From contig JAISHW010000095.1 of NCBI GenBank assembly GCA_031262365.1, positions 1 to 35,347 of the forward strand: a stretch of 35,347 nt of DNA, written 5' to 3'. The stretch's first letter is position 1. The number at the start of each line of letters is the position of its first letter. This document shows, piece after piece, positions 24,361 through 32,537 of the stretch. The notes under the pieces were generated by a model that was not told the DNA's origin, did not search any database, and saw only the letters and a program-made list of their open reading frames with translations. The translations under genes and the position numbers were made by a program. This DNA comes from Lentimicrobiaceae bacterium (GTDB taxonomy: Bacteria > Bacteroidota > Bacteroidia > Bacteroidales > F082).

Positions 24361-25017
24361 TTACAACGATGCAATTACGGTCTGTTGTCCTTTGACTTTT
24401 TGATGAAGTTTAACTTTAATATCGGTATCAAGTGGCAAAAAAAGATCGACACGCGATCCGAAACGAATCATGCCGAATGCTTCTCCTTGAATGGCTTTGT
24501 CTCCTACTTTTCTTTTGCAGACAATGCGTCGTGCCATCCATCCGGCAATTTGTCGAACGAGAATTTCCTTTTCATCGTTTCCTTTTACAACAATCGAATA
24601 GCGTTCATTTTTGGCAGATGCTTTTGGGTTTTTAGCAAACAAAAAATCTCCCGGATGGTATTTAACATAATTTACAACGCCTGAAACCGGATACCAATTG
24701 ACATGCACATTGAACGGCGACATGAAAATAGATACTTGTATGCGCTCGTCTTTAAAGTATTCGGGCTCAAAAACTTTTTCGATAACTACAACTTCGCCGT
24801 CGGCAGATGAAATGACGTTGCCTTCAAATCGATTGATTTTGCGATGTGGTACACGAAAGAAACTTATTGTCCAAATAAACCAACCGGCTACATTCAGGTA
24901 AATAAGATAATGAATCCATGTTTGTGTCGGAAAAAAATAGTTGAGTGTAGCTATAATCGTAACACAGATTAAAAGTATGATGCCTATTATGTTGTATCCT
25001 TCTCGATGTATGTGCAT
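24361..25017 (-). CDS. psd: Phosphatidylserine decarboxylase
   Basis: A 218-residue membrane-associated enzyme that converts phosphatidylserine to phosphatidylethanolamine using a pyruvoyl group made by self-cleavage. Two N-terminal hydrophobic segments (about 9-29 and 35-55) are followed by the short-form core: ISSADGEVVVIEKV, SIFMSPFNVHVNWYPVSG, YSIVVKG, and the cleavage motif FGSRVDLFLP, where Ser188 would become the pyruvoyl group. Length matches the short bacterial/archaeal type rather than the longer E. coli form. It begins 3 nt after the cdsA stop, so the two lipid genes are almost certainly cotranscribed. Confidence 0.95.
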   Translation of the reverse strand: MHIHREGYNIIGIILLICVTIIATLNYFFPTQTWIHYLIYLNVAGWFIWTISFFRVPHRKINRFEGNVISSADGEVVVIEKVFEPEYFKDERIQVSIFMSPFNVHVNWYPVSGVVNYVKYHPGDFLFAKNPKASAKNERYSIVVKGNDEKEILVRQIAGWMARRIVCKRKVGDKAIQGEAFGMIRFGSRVDLFLPLDTDIKVKLHQKVKGQQTVIASL

Positions 25018-25020
25018 AAT

Positions 25021-25902
25021 TTAGATGATCATTAAATAAACAAAAACAAAAGGTATGGCAAAAAAAGCAGCATCGAATCGGTCGAGGATGCCGCCATGTC
25101 CGGGAATTATTTTGCCCGAATCTTTTACGCCTGCATGGCGTTTTAGCATCGATTCGACTAAGTCGCCAAAACTACCGAAAACAACAATCAGTAAAGCGAT
25201 GATTAAACCTATATGCATGGGCAAAAATACTTTAAAATGACAATATAAACCCGATGCAAATAGTGTAAATACAAGTCCTCCAATACTTCCTTCCCAGCTC
25301 TTTTTAGGCGAAATACGTTCGAAAAGCCGATGCCGACCTATTGTTACGCCTACCAAATAAGCAAAAATATCGTTAATCCATACCAAGGCTAAAATGAAGA
25401 GTAAGAGTTCGGTACCTAATGGGAAATTGCAGCTTCCTATCGAAAAACCGTTTGCTTCGTGAGAAAAAATAGTAGCTCCAGATGCCAAATGCAAAAAATT
25501 AGTGTTGTGAATACAAATCATGATTCCGGACGGGATAACGACGCTAAACATCGGAATCCAAAAAGCAGCTGTGAGTTCGGCTATCGAATTTTTTTTGTCG
25601 TAAAGCGCAAACAAAAAAGGCAACATGAACACTAATGGAATAAAAAAGAAACTTTTTATTGCGCCGGAAATTGTTGCTCCGATAGCGATTAAAATATAAG
25701 ACAACAAACCGAAAAAACAGATCCAAAAAGTATAGCATTTATTCGATTTGCTCGCTGAAGCGAGTTGCGACATCTCATAGCAGCCAATACAAACAACTAC
25801 GCCCATTAAGATGCAAAAAGCTAAAGACGAATAAAGAATAGTGCTTACGACTAAAACAAGAAAAATAAATCCGAATAATGTTCTTTTAAGAAATTCTTTC
25901 AT
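25021..25902 (-). CDS. cdsA: Phosphatidate cytidylyltransferase (CDP-diglyceride synthase)
   Basis: A 293-residue polytopic inner-membrane enzyme that activates phosphatidic acid with CTP, supplying CDP-diacylglycerol for phosphatidylserine and thus for Psd encoded next door. The family signature is complete near the C-terminus: SMLKRHAGVKDSGKIIPGHG followed by GILDRFDA. Upstream of it are SPKKSWEGSIGG and the DIFAYLVG segment with its metal-binding Asp. About eight hydrophobic helices are visible. It starts with ATG at 25902, about 95 nt after the LUD gene. Confidence 0.96.
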   Translation of the reverse strand: MKEFLKRTLFGFIFLVLVVSTILYSSLAFCILMGVVVCIGCYEMSQLASASKSNKCYTFWICFFGLLSYILIAIGATISGAIKSFFFIPLVFMLPFLFALYDKKNSIAELTAAFWIPMFSVVIPSGIMICIHNTNFLHLASGATIFSHEANGFSIGSCNFPLGTELLLFILALVWINDIFAYLVGVTIGRHRLFERISPKKSWEGSIGGLVFTLFASGLYCHFKVFLPMHIGLIIALLIVVFGSFGDLVESMLKRHAGVKDSGKIIPGHGGILDRFDAAFFAIPFVFVYLMII

Positions 25903-25997
25903 TCATCTACACCTAAAGCAAAGAGCAAACATAGCAAAAAAAGAATTACGAGGTTTTAAAATCCAAAGATTATCGCTGCAACGTGTCGAAATATGGT

Positions 25998-26648
25998 TTA
26001 TTCAATCATGAACACAAGAAGTTCTTTGATTCCATTTGCGCGTTTTACAAATTCGGACTCGATAACATGCGTCCTGCTTGGACCTGTTATAACAACAAAT
26101 TGTGTAGGTTTTCGAGTTTCTTTGTAATCTTGTTTTACCGCCGAAAAAGCATCTTTAAGCGTCGGGACAATTTGATTGGTGAAAGCAACAATAATAAGAA
26201 TATCGGGCGAGGCATAGGCTTTTCGCGATCCTGCCGTCAGATCGGATACTAAAATGCTACCGGTTTGTGCAATCAATTTTTCGCAAGCAATAACGTTGAT
26301 AAGTGTTTTTGTTTTTTTTGAAGGATAATCCTCAAAGTCAATACCGCCTTCGCAAAATAGTTGTTGTATTTTTTTTGATGAACACCAAGGTGTTGGAAGC
26401 CGATTGACGTTTATCAGTTCGGAAAATGACTGGTAGAATTCATTAATAGTGTTACAGAAAAAGAAAGTTCCTCCTGATTGAATCAGGTTTTGTGCAAAAG
26501 ACACTTCCAATTCGTTTCGGTTGAGCGTATTCAATACATCAGAAGTAAGATCGATATCGTTGTACGTAAACGAACTTTTGTCGAGCAACGCGTTGCGTAC
26601 TTTAGCAAGAATTTCTTCACGTATGGTATTTTCTTTTAGTCCGGCCAT
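25998..26648 (-). CDS. LUD-domain (LutC-like) protein
   Basis: A 216-residue cytoplasmic protein of the LUD/DUF162 family. The N-terminal helical part (8-60) leads to the core: ACEKLIAQTGSILVSDLTAG, SPDILIIVAFTNQIVP, and VVITGPSRTHVIESEFVKRA near the end. LutC partners LutA and LutB in lactate oxidation, but neither gene is in this window. Stand-alone copies between ftsH and cdsA are what I expect in Bacteroidota, so a role outside lactate use is likely and unknown. It begins 21 nt after the ftsH stop. Confidence 0.85.
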   Translation of the reverse strand: MAGLKENTIREEILAKVRNALLDKSSFTYNDIDLTSDVLNTLNRNELEVSFAQNLIQSGGTFFFCNTINEFYQSFSELINVNRLPTPWCSSKKIQQLFCEGGIDFEDYPSKKTKTLINVIACEKLIAQTGSILVSDLTAGSRKAYASPDILIIVAFTNQIVPTLKDAFSAVKQDYKETRKPTQFVVITGPSRTHVIESEFVKRANGIKELLVFMIE

Positions 26649-26669
26649 CTTTCTTTCAAAGATACGTTT

Positions 26670-28748
26670 TTACAAATGTTCTTCGGTTGTGTTTTCTTTT
26701 GTGGTGTTTTCTGTAGCAATTTCCGACGCATCGATAATTATTTCTTCGTCCGAAATTTCAACTTCTTTGTTGTCGATCGTGCCTTTTTCTTTGCGTTTGC
26801 CGCCACGTTCTTCTTTTATCCAAAGACGTTTTCCGAAAATTCTTTCGAGATCTTCGCTAAAGATAACTTCTTTTTCTAATAATTGTTCGGCAAGTTGTAC
26901 CAAACCAACCTTATTTTGTTCGAGAATTTCGACGGCTTTTTTATAAGCAGATTCGATTAATTCGCTGACTTCATTGTCGATTACCTCACCTGTTTTTTCG
27001 CTGAATGGCTTGTTAAAAGCGTATTCTTGTTGTCCACTCGAGTCATAATAGCTGATGTTCCCGATTTTTTTGCTTAAACCGTAATACGATACCATCGCAA
27101 AGGCTTGTTTGGTAACTTTTTCCAAATCGTTTAAGGCTCCTGTCGAAATTTCGCCGAAAATAACTTGTTCGGCAGCACGACCGCCCAATGTAGCAACCAT
27201 TTCTTGAAACATTTGGTCGAATGTGGTTATTTGACGCTCGTCGGGAAGATACCAAGCGGCTCCTAAGGCTTTTCCGCGCGGTACAATTGTAACTTTCACG
27301 AGTGGATGTGCATGTTCGAGCATCCAGCTGACGGTTGCATGTCCGGCTTCGTGAAATGCGATCACGCGTTTCTCGCTTGAGGTGATGATTTTATTTTTCT
27401 TTTCCAAGCCGCCGACGATGCGGTCAATAGCGTCCATAAAATCTTGTTTGTTAATGGCTTTGTGTCCGTGTCGCGCTGCAATAAGTGCGGCTTCATTACA
27501 AACATTTGCGATGTCGGCTCCCGAAAATCCGGGTGTTTGTTTGGCTAAAAATTCTTTATCGACACTGGAATCCATTTTCAATCCGCGCATGTGTACTTCG
27601 AAAATTTCTTTACGTCCTTCCAAATCAGGAAGTTCTACGTAAATCTGGCGATCGAAACGTCCGGCTCGCATCAAAGCGCGATCGAGGATATCGGCTCGGT
27701 TTGTTGCGGCTAAGACAATAACGCCTGAGTTGGTACCGAAACCGTCCATCTCAGTAAGTAATTGATTAAGCGTGTTTTCTCGCTCGTCGTTCGATCCTGT
27801 TTGTATGTTTTTTCCACGAGCGCGACCAATGGCATCAATTTCGTCGATGAAAATGATACAAGGTGCTTTTTCTTTTGCATTTTTGAATAAATCGCGTACA
27901 CGCGAGGCTCCGACACCAACAAACATTTCAACGAAATCGGATCCTGATATACTGAAAAAAGGCACATTTGCTTCGCCGGCGACTGATTTTGCCAACAGTG
28001 TTTTTCCTGTTCCCGGAGGACCTACTAAAAGTACGCCTTTTGGTATTTTCCCGCCAAGTTTGGTGTATTTATCAGGGTTGCGCAAAAAATCGACAATTTC
28101 TATTATTTCGATTTTGGCTTCTTCAAGTCCGGCAACATCTTTAAATGTAACGTTTACGTTGGTGTTTTTGTCAAATAGCTGCGCTTTTGATTTTCCGATG
28201 TTGAAAATCTGATTTCCGCCGCCACCACCACCGCGTGCCATCATGCGCATGATGAAAAACCAAACACCGAGCAGTAATATGATCGGTAGTATCCAGCTGA
28301 TGATTTCGCCACCCCAATTGTGACGTTGCACATAATTTACGTAAACGGGAGACGATTTTCCTTCTTGAGCTATTTCGACATCTTTTTCGAAACCATCGAC
28401 AGAACCAATACGGATCACGTAATCCGGTGTATTGGCATCATAGCTTCCGGCACGTCCTTTTTCGTCGGAATTTCTTTTCAGAAATCCGTCGTGTGTCAAG
28501 TATATTTCGGCAATTTCGCCGTTGACGACATCGATTTTTTCTACATCGCCATCTTTTAAAAGCTGGATGAGTTGTCCTTTGTTGTCGATTTTTTGTGTCG
28601 AACCGCCACCGAAATCCGTGAATTGGAGTCCGATGAAAGCCAATGCCAAGATGCCATATATCCAATAAAAGTTAAACGGTTTTTTCTTGTTGTTCGGTGT
28701 GTTATTAGTAGAAGGTGTTGTATTCTTATCTGTGTTTTCTTCTTTCAT
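26670..28748 (-). CDS. ftsH: ATP-dependent zinc metalloprotease FtsH
   Basis: A 692-residue hexameric membrane protease that degrades damaged membrane proteins and regulatory proteins. The start is ATG at 28748; a longer frame to 28814 would overlap rsfS. Order: polar N-tail, membrane helix (about 27-43), periplasmic domain (50-145), second helix (about 148-168), a glycine run (173-178), AAA domain with Walker A GPPGTGKT (243-250), pore loop MFVGVG, Walker [10 protein letters not shown] and the SRH, then the peptidase with HEAGH (466-470) and the third zinc ligand in ALNDLEKVT. The C-terminal tail is long and acidic. It follows rsfS by 31 nt. Confidence 0.97.
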   Translation of the reverse strand: MKEENTDKNTTPSTNNTPNNKKKPFNFYWIYGILALAFIGLQFTDFGGGSTQKIDNKGQLIQLLKDGDVEKIDVVNGEIAEIYLTHDGFLKRNSDEKGRAGSYDANTPDYVIRIGSVDGFEKDVEIAQEGKSSPVYVNYVQRHNWGGEIISWILPIILLLGVWFFIMRMMARGGGGGGNQIFNIGKSKAQLFDKNTNVNVTFKDVAGLEEAKIEIIEIVDFLRNPDKYTKLGGKIPKGVLLVGPPGTGKTLLAKSVAGEANVPFFSISGSDFVEMFVGVGASRVRDLFKNAKEKAPCIIFIDEIDAIGRARGKNIQTGSNDERENTLNQLLTEMDGFGTNSGVIVLAATNRADILDRALMRAGRFDRQIYVELPDLEGRKEIFEVHMRGLKMDSSVDKEFLAKQTPGFSGADIANVCNEAALIAARHGHKAINKQDFMDAIDRIVGGLEKKNKIITSSEKRVIAFHEAGHATVSWMLEHAHPLVKVTIVPRGKALGAAWYLPDERQITTFDQMFQEMVATLGGRAAEQVIFGEISTGALNDLEKVTKQAFAMVSYYGLSKKIGNISYYDSSGQQEYAFNKPFSEKTGEVIDNEVSELIESAYKKAVEILEQNKVGLVQLAEQLLEKEVIFSEDLERIFGKRLWIKEERGGKRKEKGTIDNKEVEISDEEIIIDASEIATENTTKENTTEEHL

Positions 28749-28779
28749 ACGTTTGATAATAAGGCGTTTATCATTGTTT

Positions 28780-29157
28780 TTAAACGTCGTATTCGTGTTT
28801 TGTAGTTTCGGCATCAGCCCATAATTCTTCTAATTGATAGAACGATCGGATTGGTGCCAAGAATATATGTACGACGATATCCACGTAGTCTATCAAAATC
28901 CATTCCGAATTTTCGAATCCTTCTTTATTGTAAGGGTTTTGATGGTGTTCTTTTTTTACGTTTTCGATAATTTTGTGTGCAATCGCGTCAACTTGAGTTT
29001 TCGATGTTCCGTGGCAAATGACAAAATGATCGGTAATTGCCGATATGGTACTTTGCATGTCCATCGAGACGATTTCTTTGCCTTTTGTTTCTTTTATGGT
29101 TTCGATAATGGTATTTAGAATAGATTCAGTGTTTTCGGATTGCTTTCTTCTTCTCAT
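28780..29157 (-). CDS. rsfS: Ribosomal silencing factor RsfS
   Basis: A 125-residue protein that binds L14 and blocks subunit joining under starvation. The start is ATG at 29157 (MRRRKQSENTESILN), just downstream of a -7 box; the frame stays open to 29232 without homology. Family features are KGKEIVSMDM, TDHFVICHGTSKTQVDAIAH, WILIDYVDIVVHIF and RSFYQLEELWADA near the C-terminus. It is the first gene of the leftward cluster rsfS-ftsH-LUD-cdsA-psd. Confidence 0.95.
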   Translation of the reverse strand: MRRRKQSENTESILNTIIETIKETKGKEIVSMDMQSTISAITDHFVICHGTSKTQVDAIAHKIIENVKKEHHQNPYNKEGFENSEWILIDYVDIVVHIFLAPIRSFYQLEELWADAETTKHEYDV

Positions 29158-29177
29158 GTTTAGTATTCTTGAAAGAG

Positions 29178-29185
29178 CAAAATTA
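29178..29185 (-). promoter_or_regulatory. -7 promoter element for the rsfS-ftsH cluster
   Basis: The reverse strand reads TAATTTTG, an exact TAnnTTTG match 20 nt upstream of the rsfS ATG. The -33 region is weak. Confidence 0.5.
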
Positions 29186-29281
29186 GTCATTTTTGGAATA
29201 GGAGACAGTTCGTTTTGAAGAAATATAGGCACTGAAAGTGTGTTGTTTGCAAAAAATGTTAAAGCTTGTGTTTTTTGAAAG

Positions 29282-29289
29282 TATCTTTG
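29282..29289 (+). promoter_or_regulatory. -7 promoter element for birA
   Basis: TATCTTTG matches TAnnTTTG exactly, 29 nt before the birA ATG at 29319. It argues for that start over the longer frame opening at 29238. The -33 box is not clear. Confidence 0.5.
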
Positions 29290-29318
29290 CGTTTTATTTT
29301 ATACGAAGTCATTATTTC

Positions 29319-30062
29319 ATGCCATATAGACAGATTCAGCTCACGACAGTCGATTCGACAAGCAATTATTTGCAACGTTTGCAGCAATCGGGTAAAACGG
29401 TCGCGCAGCTTGTTGTGGCGACTGATTTTCAGACTCATGGACGTGGTATCGAAAATAATGGTTGGTTTAGTAGTTCGAAGACAAATTTGTTGTTTAGTTT
29501 GGGTGTGGATGTCAGTTTTTTGCCTGCGGCAAATCAGTTTCTGATTACACAAGCGGTTTCGACTGCTATTGTTTCGGTGTTGGAGAAAATTATTCCGAAT
29601 AAAAAGTTTCATATAAAATGGCCTAACGACATCTATTTCGAAGATAAAAAAATAGTTGGCATTTTGATTTCGAATACGGTGATAGGCAGTTGCTTGAGTG
29701 AAAGCATTATTGGTGTGGGATTGAATGTGAATGAGGAGGTTTTTCCGGAAAATTTACCAAATCCCATTTCGTTATTTCAAATTACGAATAAGAAGTTTGA
29801 TTTGTTGGTTTTGTTAAAACAATTCTCCGAAGCTATTTTTCAAGCAATTGACGATTTAAAAAATCCGGAACAGCTCCAATCACTTCAAAATCGCTATACA
29901 AAAAATCTTTTTCGTTACATGAAATGGAGTAGCTATATTATTGAAAATAAAGTTATTCTAGCAAAAATAACAGGCTATAACGAATACGGTCATTTGATTC
30001 TTGAAGATCAATCAAAAAACATGTTTGTATGTGATTTGAAGCAAGTGCGATTTGTGCTTTAA
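29319..30062 (+). CDS. birA: Biotin-[acetyl-CoA-carboxylase] ligase
   Basis: A 247-residue cytoplasmic enzyme that attaches biotin to the carboxyl carrier protein. The start ATG at 29319 gives MPYRQIQLTTVDSTSNYLQR, the usual N-terminus of the monofunctional form. Motifs are VDSTSNY, ATDFQTHGRGIENNGWFSS (biotinyl-AMP loop; GRGI instead of the common GRGR), IKWPNDIYFEDKKIVGILI with the catalytic Lys, and VGLNVNE. There is no N-terminal DNA-binding domain, so it should not act as a repressor. The C-terminal SH3-like domain is present. It is divergent from rsfS and overlaps the end of the next, convergent gene by 4 nt. Confidence 0.95.
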   Translation: MPYRQIQLTTVDSTSNYLQRLQQSGKTVAQLVVATDFQTHGRGIENNGWFSSSKTNLLFSLGVDVSFLPAANQFLITQAVSTAIVSVLEKIIPNKKFHIKWPNDIYFEDKKIVGILISNTVIGSCLSESIIGVGLNVNEEVFPENLPNPISLFQITNKKFDLLVLLKQFSEAIFQAIDDLKNPEQLQSLQNRYTKNLFRYMKWSSYIIENKVILAKITGYNEYGHLILEDQSKNMFVCDLKQVRFVL

Positions 30063-30454
30063 AAAGTTTCTTGAGCAATTTTGTCGGCTATAATTTCGAC
30101 CAAATTCTGAAGCGGACGTTTGGCTATCATTGCCATCATCATATTTAAATCGGCTGCTAATTGCACTTGTGTTTCAGCTATCAAACCGTTGTCGCGAATA
30201 TGAATCATCAAATTAAATTCAAAAGGTGATTTTCCTTTTGGCACTAATGTGATGCGTTTAAACGGAATACGCTGAATAACTTCCAGTGTAATGTCGCCCA
30301 TACCTTTAATTGTAAAAGAACATTCGTTTTGGCTTGCTTGCCAATTGATGACTTGTTCGGGCATGAATTTTTTCAGGTTGTCTAAGTTTTCGAAGCGTGA
30401 AAAAATTTGTTCCGACGATCCTTTTGTTTTTGTCCAATTGCTTAGAAAGTCCAT
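30059..30454 (-). CDS. Small SRPBCC/START-like protein
   Basis: A 131-residue cytoplasmic protein with the alternating strand-helix pattern of the SRPBCC superfamily: an N-terminal strand and helix (SSEQIFSRFENLDNLKKFMP), central strands (CSFTIKGMGDITLEVIQRIP, FEFNLMIHIRD), strand AETQVQLAADL and a long C-terminal helix (LQNLVEIIADKIAQETF). The fold binds hydrophobic ligands in many families, but no ligand can be named. It starts 63 nt after the pyrE stop, so cotranscription with pyrE is likely. Confidence 0.7.
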   Translation of the reverse strand: MDFLSNWTKTKGSSEQIFSRFENLDNLKKFMPEQVINWQASQNECSFTIKGMGDITLEVIQRIPFKRITLVPKGKSPFEFNLMIHIRDNGLIAETQVQLAADLNMMMAMIAKRPLQNLVEIIADKIAQETF

Positions 30455-30517
30455 GGTGTTTCCTTATTTAGTTGGCGACAAAGATATGTTGTTTGCCGTG
30501 ACGAAGTATTTGGATTT

Positions 30518-31174
30518 TTAGAAGTTCTCTCTTTTAGCACCCCATGCTTGTGGATCCATTTGCCAACGCATAAGCGATTCCATATCGGATTTTGCTATGT
30601 AATTAGCTTCTGATGCTTTGAATAGCAACGCATCGAAATTTGTAAGTGTTTGCAAATGACAATTTGCTTTTTTGAATTTTTCATCAGCAATTGGTAGTCC
30701 ATACGTAAATATTGCCGTCAATCCTTTTACGATTACACCTTTTTCGCGTAGTGCTTCTACCGCTTTTAAACTCGATCCGCCGGTCGATATCAAATCTTCA
30801 ATCACGATAGCCGATTGTCCATCTTCGACAATACCTTCGATTTTATTTCCCAAACCGTGTGTTTTTGCTTCTGGTCGTACATAAGCAAAAGGCAGTCCAA
30901 GTGCTTCGGCAACCAGTGCGCCTTGTGCAATGCCGCCGGTGGCGACACCAACAATAATTTCTGGTTTTTCGAATTTTTCAAGAATCGAATTCACAAATTC
31001 CTGTCTGATAAAAGTGCGAATCATCGGATGTGATAAAGTAACGCGGTTGTCGCAATAAATAGGACTTTTCAATCCTGATGCCCATGTAAACGGGTGCACG
31101 ACATTGATTTTGATAGCTTTAATTTGTAAAAGAAAACCCGCTAATGCTAATTCCGAATCTTTAAAATTGCTCAT
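30518..31174 (-). CDS. pyrE: Orotate phosphoribosyltransferase
   Basis: A 218-residue cytoplasmic enzyme of pyrimidine synthesis that joins orotate and PRPP to give OMP. Motifs in order: KINVVHPFTWASGLKSPIYC near the N-terminus, GVATGGIAQGALVAEALGLP, VRPEAKTHGLGNKIEG (the flexible catalytic loop with Lys and His), and the PRPP-binding motif AIVIEDLISTGGSSLKAVEA. Length is typical. It starts at 31174, divergent from the Nudix gene with about 115 nt between them. Confidence 0.96.
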   Translation of the reverse strand: MSNFKDSELALAGFLLQIKAIKINVVHPFTWASGLKSPIYCDNRVTLSHPMIRTFIRQEFVNSILEKFEKPEIIVGVATGGIAQGALVAEALGLPFAYVRPEAKTHGLGNKIEGIVEDGQSAIVIEDLISTGGSSLKAVEALREKGVIVKGLTAIFTYGLPIADEKFKKANCHLQTLTNFDALLFKASEANYIAKSDMESLMRWQMDPQAWGAKRENF

Positions 31175-31288
31175 GAACTTTGTCTGCTAACTTTTTATAC
31201 TTTTGTTTAATGAAACAACTGCTTTTTTGTTAAATGCAATAAGGTAATGTTGTTGATTGTTTCGTAAAACGTTCAATTAGAAATTCAG

Positions 31289-31921
31289 ATGCAAACTTAC
31301 AAAGTTTTTTACGGAAAGTGTTGTTATGCCACTAAAATACATGCGAATATTCTTGTCGACGATTTAAAAGATTTTGATTCAGAAAAATGCAATGTTTTAG
31401 AGGTGGAAAAAACGCTTCAGATGTGGCTCGAAAACTCGAATCGTACGGATTTGTTTTTTGATTGCAATTTGGAAACCTTGCATCGGGCTGAGTCAATGAT
31501 TTTTCGTTTTGTCGAAGCTGCCGGCGGCGTTGTTTTTGTCGACAAAAAAATGCTGGCAATTGTCCGCCATGGTATTCTTGATTTGCCGAAAGGACATCTC
31601 GAAAAAGATGAAACAATTTCCGAAGGAGCTATTCGCGAAGTAATTGAAGAAACTGCGATTAACGATTTAACGATTTTTGAAACTTTGCCCACAACGTATC
31701 ATTGTTACAAACAAAAAGGGAAATGGGAATTGAAAAAAACGTATTGGTATGCGATGAAAACAAGCCAACGTTCGGGTTTTGTTCCGCAATATTCGGAAGG
31801 AATTACGACAATTCAGTTTTTCGATTGGAGTCAGATTTCTGAGTTTCTAAAAAACACATACCGATCGCTTGGCGATACGCTTGGCAATGACATGATACGA
31901 ATTTTCAAGCAAATTAAATAG
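31289..31921 (+). CDS. Nudix hydrolase
   Basis: A 210-residue cytoplasmic hydrolase acting on a nucleoside diphosphate linked to another moiety; the exact substrate cannot be read. The Nudix box is complete except for its last Gly: GHLEKDETISEGAIREVIEE then TAI (G-x5-E-x7-REUxEE). It is preceded by VDKKMLAIVRHGILDLPKG, which resembles diadenosine/diphosphoinositol-type Nudix enzymes. The N-terminal 70 residues form an unassigned extra region. It is convergent with the mpg gene, with 3 nt between the stops. Confidence 0.88.
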   Translation: MQTYKVFYGKCCYATKIHANILVDDLKDFDSEKCNVLEVEKTLQMWLENSNRTDLFFDCNLETLHRAESMIFRFVEAAGGVVFVDKKMLAIVRHGILDLPKGHLEKDETISEGAIREVIEETAINDLTIFETLPTTYHCYKQKGKWELKKTYWYAMKTSQRSGFVPQYSEGITTIQFFDWSQISEFLKNTYRSLGDTLGNDMIRIFKQIK

Positions 31922-31924
31922 GCA

Positions 31925-32533
31925 CTAAGGCTTTGTCGGTTTGTAATCCGAACGGTAAAAACGATAGGGTAGGAGTGCGTCGTCGCCTGCATAATCGACA
32001 CCAACACGTGTCGTGCTTATGATGCTTGGAATTGCTTCTTCGATGTTTTCACAAATCCATATTTGATTCTCATTCAACAGGATATTATTCAATTTTGTTG
32101 AAATCTCTAATGCTTTGCAAACTTTTCCGGGTCCATTGACAAGGTATTTTGTGTGCGATTTCCATCGAACACGCTCTGTCATTGTGTCGTAACCTTCGAG
32201 AGGAATCATGCCGCGAATAAGCACTGCGTGTGGAATATTTTCGCTATTCGTAACGATGTTGAAAAGATAATGCACACCATAACAAAGGTATACATAAGAA
32301 CGACCTCCTTTTTGAAACATTGTTTCGGTGCGTTGTGTGTGTCGGTTGCCGAAAGCGTGTGAAGCGCGGTCGATTGCTCCGGCATAAGCTTCAGTTTCGG
32401 CGATAATTCCTGATGTTATTTTTCCGTCAAAATGGGTTAAAATGATTTTTCCGATGAGATTTTTAGCGATGGCAACAACATCTTCTTGTAAAAAATAAGA
32501 CTCCGACAATGGTTTCGATGGCAATTTGAGCAT
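31925..32533 (-). CDS. mpg: DNA-3-methyladenine glycosylase (AAG/MPG type)
   Basis: A 202-residue base-excision enzyme that removes alkylated and deaminated purines. Family motifs are IIAETEAYAGAIDRASHAFG (catalytic Glu in ETEAY), GRSYVYLCYGVHYLFNIVTN, AVLIRGMIPLEGYD and LVNGPGKVCKALEI. Length matches the bacterial AAG family. It begins 4 nt after the recQ stop, so the two repair genes form an operon. Confidence 0.95.
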   Translation of the reverse strand: MLKLPSKPLSESYFLQEDVVAIAKNLIGKIILTHFDGKITSGIIAETEAYAGAIDRASHAFGNRHTQRTETMFQKGGRSYVYLCYGVHYLFNIVTNSENIPHAVLIRGMIPLEGYDTMTERVRWKSHTKYLVNGPGKVCKALEISTKLNNILLNENQIWICENIEEAIPSIISTTRVGVDYAGDDALLPYRFYRSDYKPTKP

Positions 32534-32537
32534 GATG

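Noticed and set aside
26521-26946. Rightward open frame of 141 codons across the LUD/ftsH junction
   Set aside because: It is antisense to two recognised genes and has a Ser-rich shadow-like composition.
27772-28212. Rightward open frame of 146 codons opposite ftsH
   Set aside because: It is antisense to the most conserved part of the FtsH AAA domain, so the open frame follows from FtsH codon bias.
30059-30062. Overlap of birA and the SRPBCC gene as a frameshift or fusion
   Set aside because: The genes are convergent and merely share four bases at their stop codons; both ends are intact.
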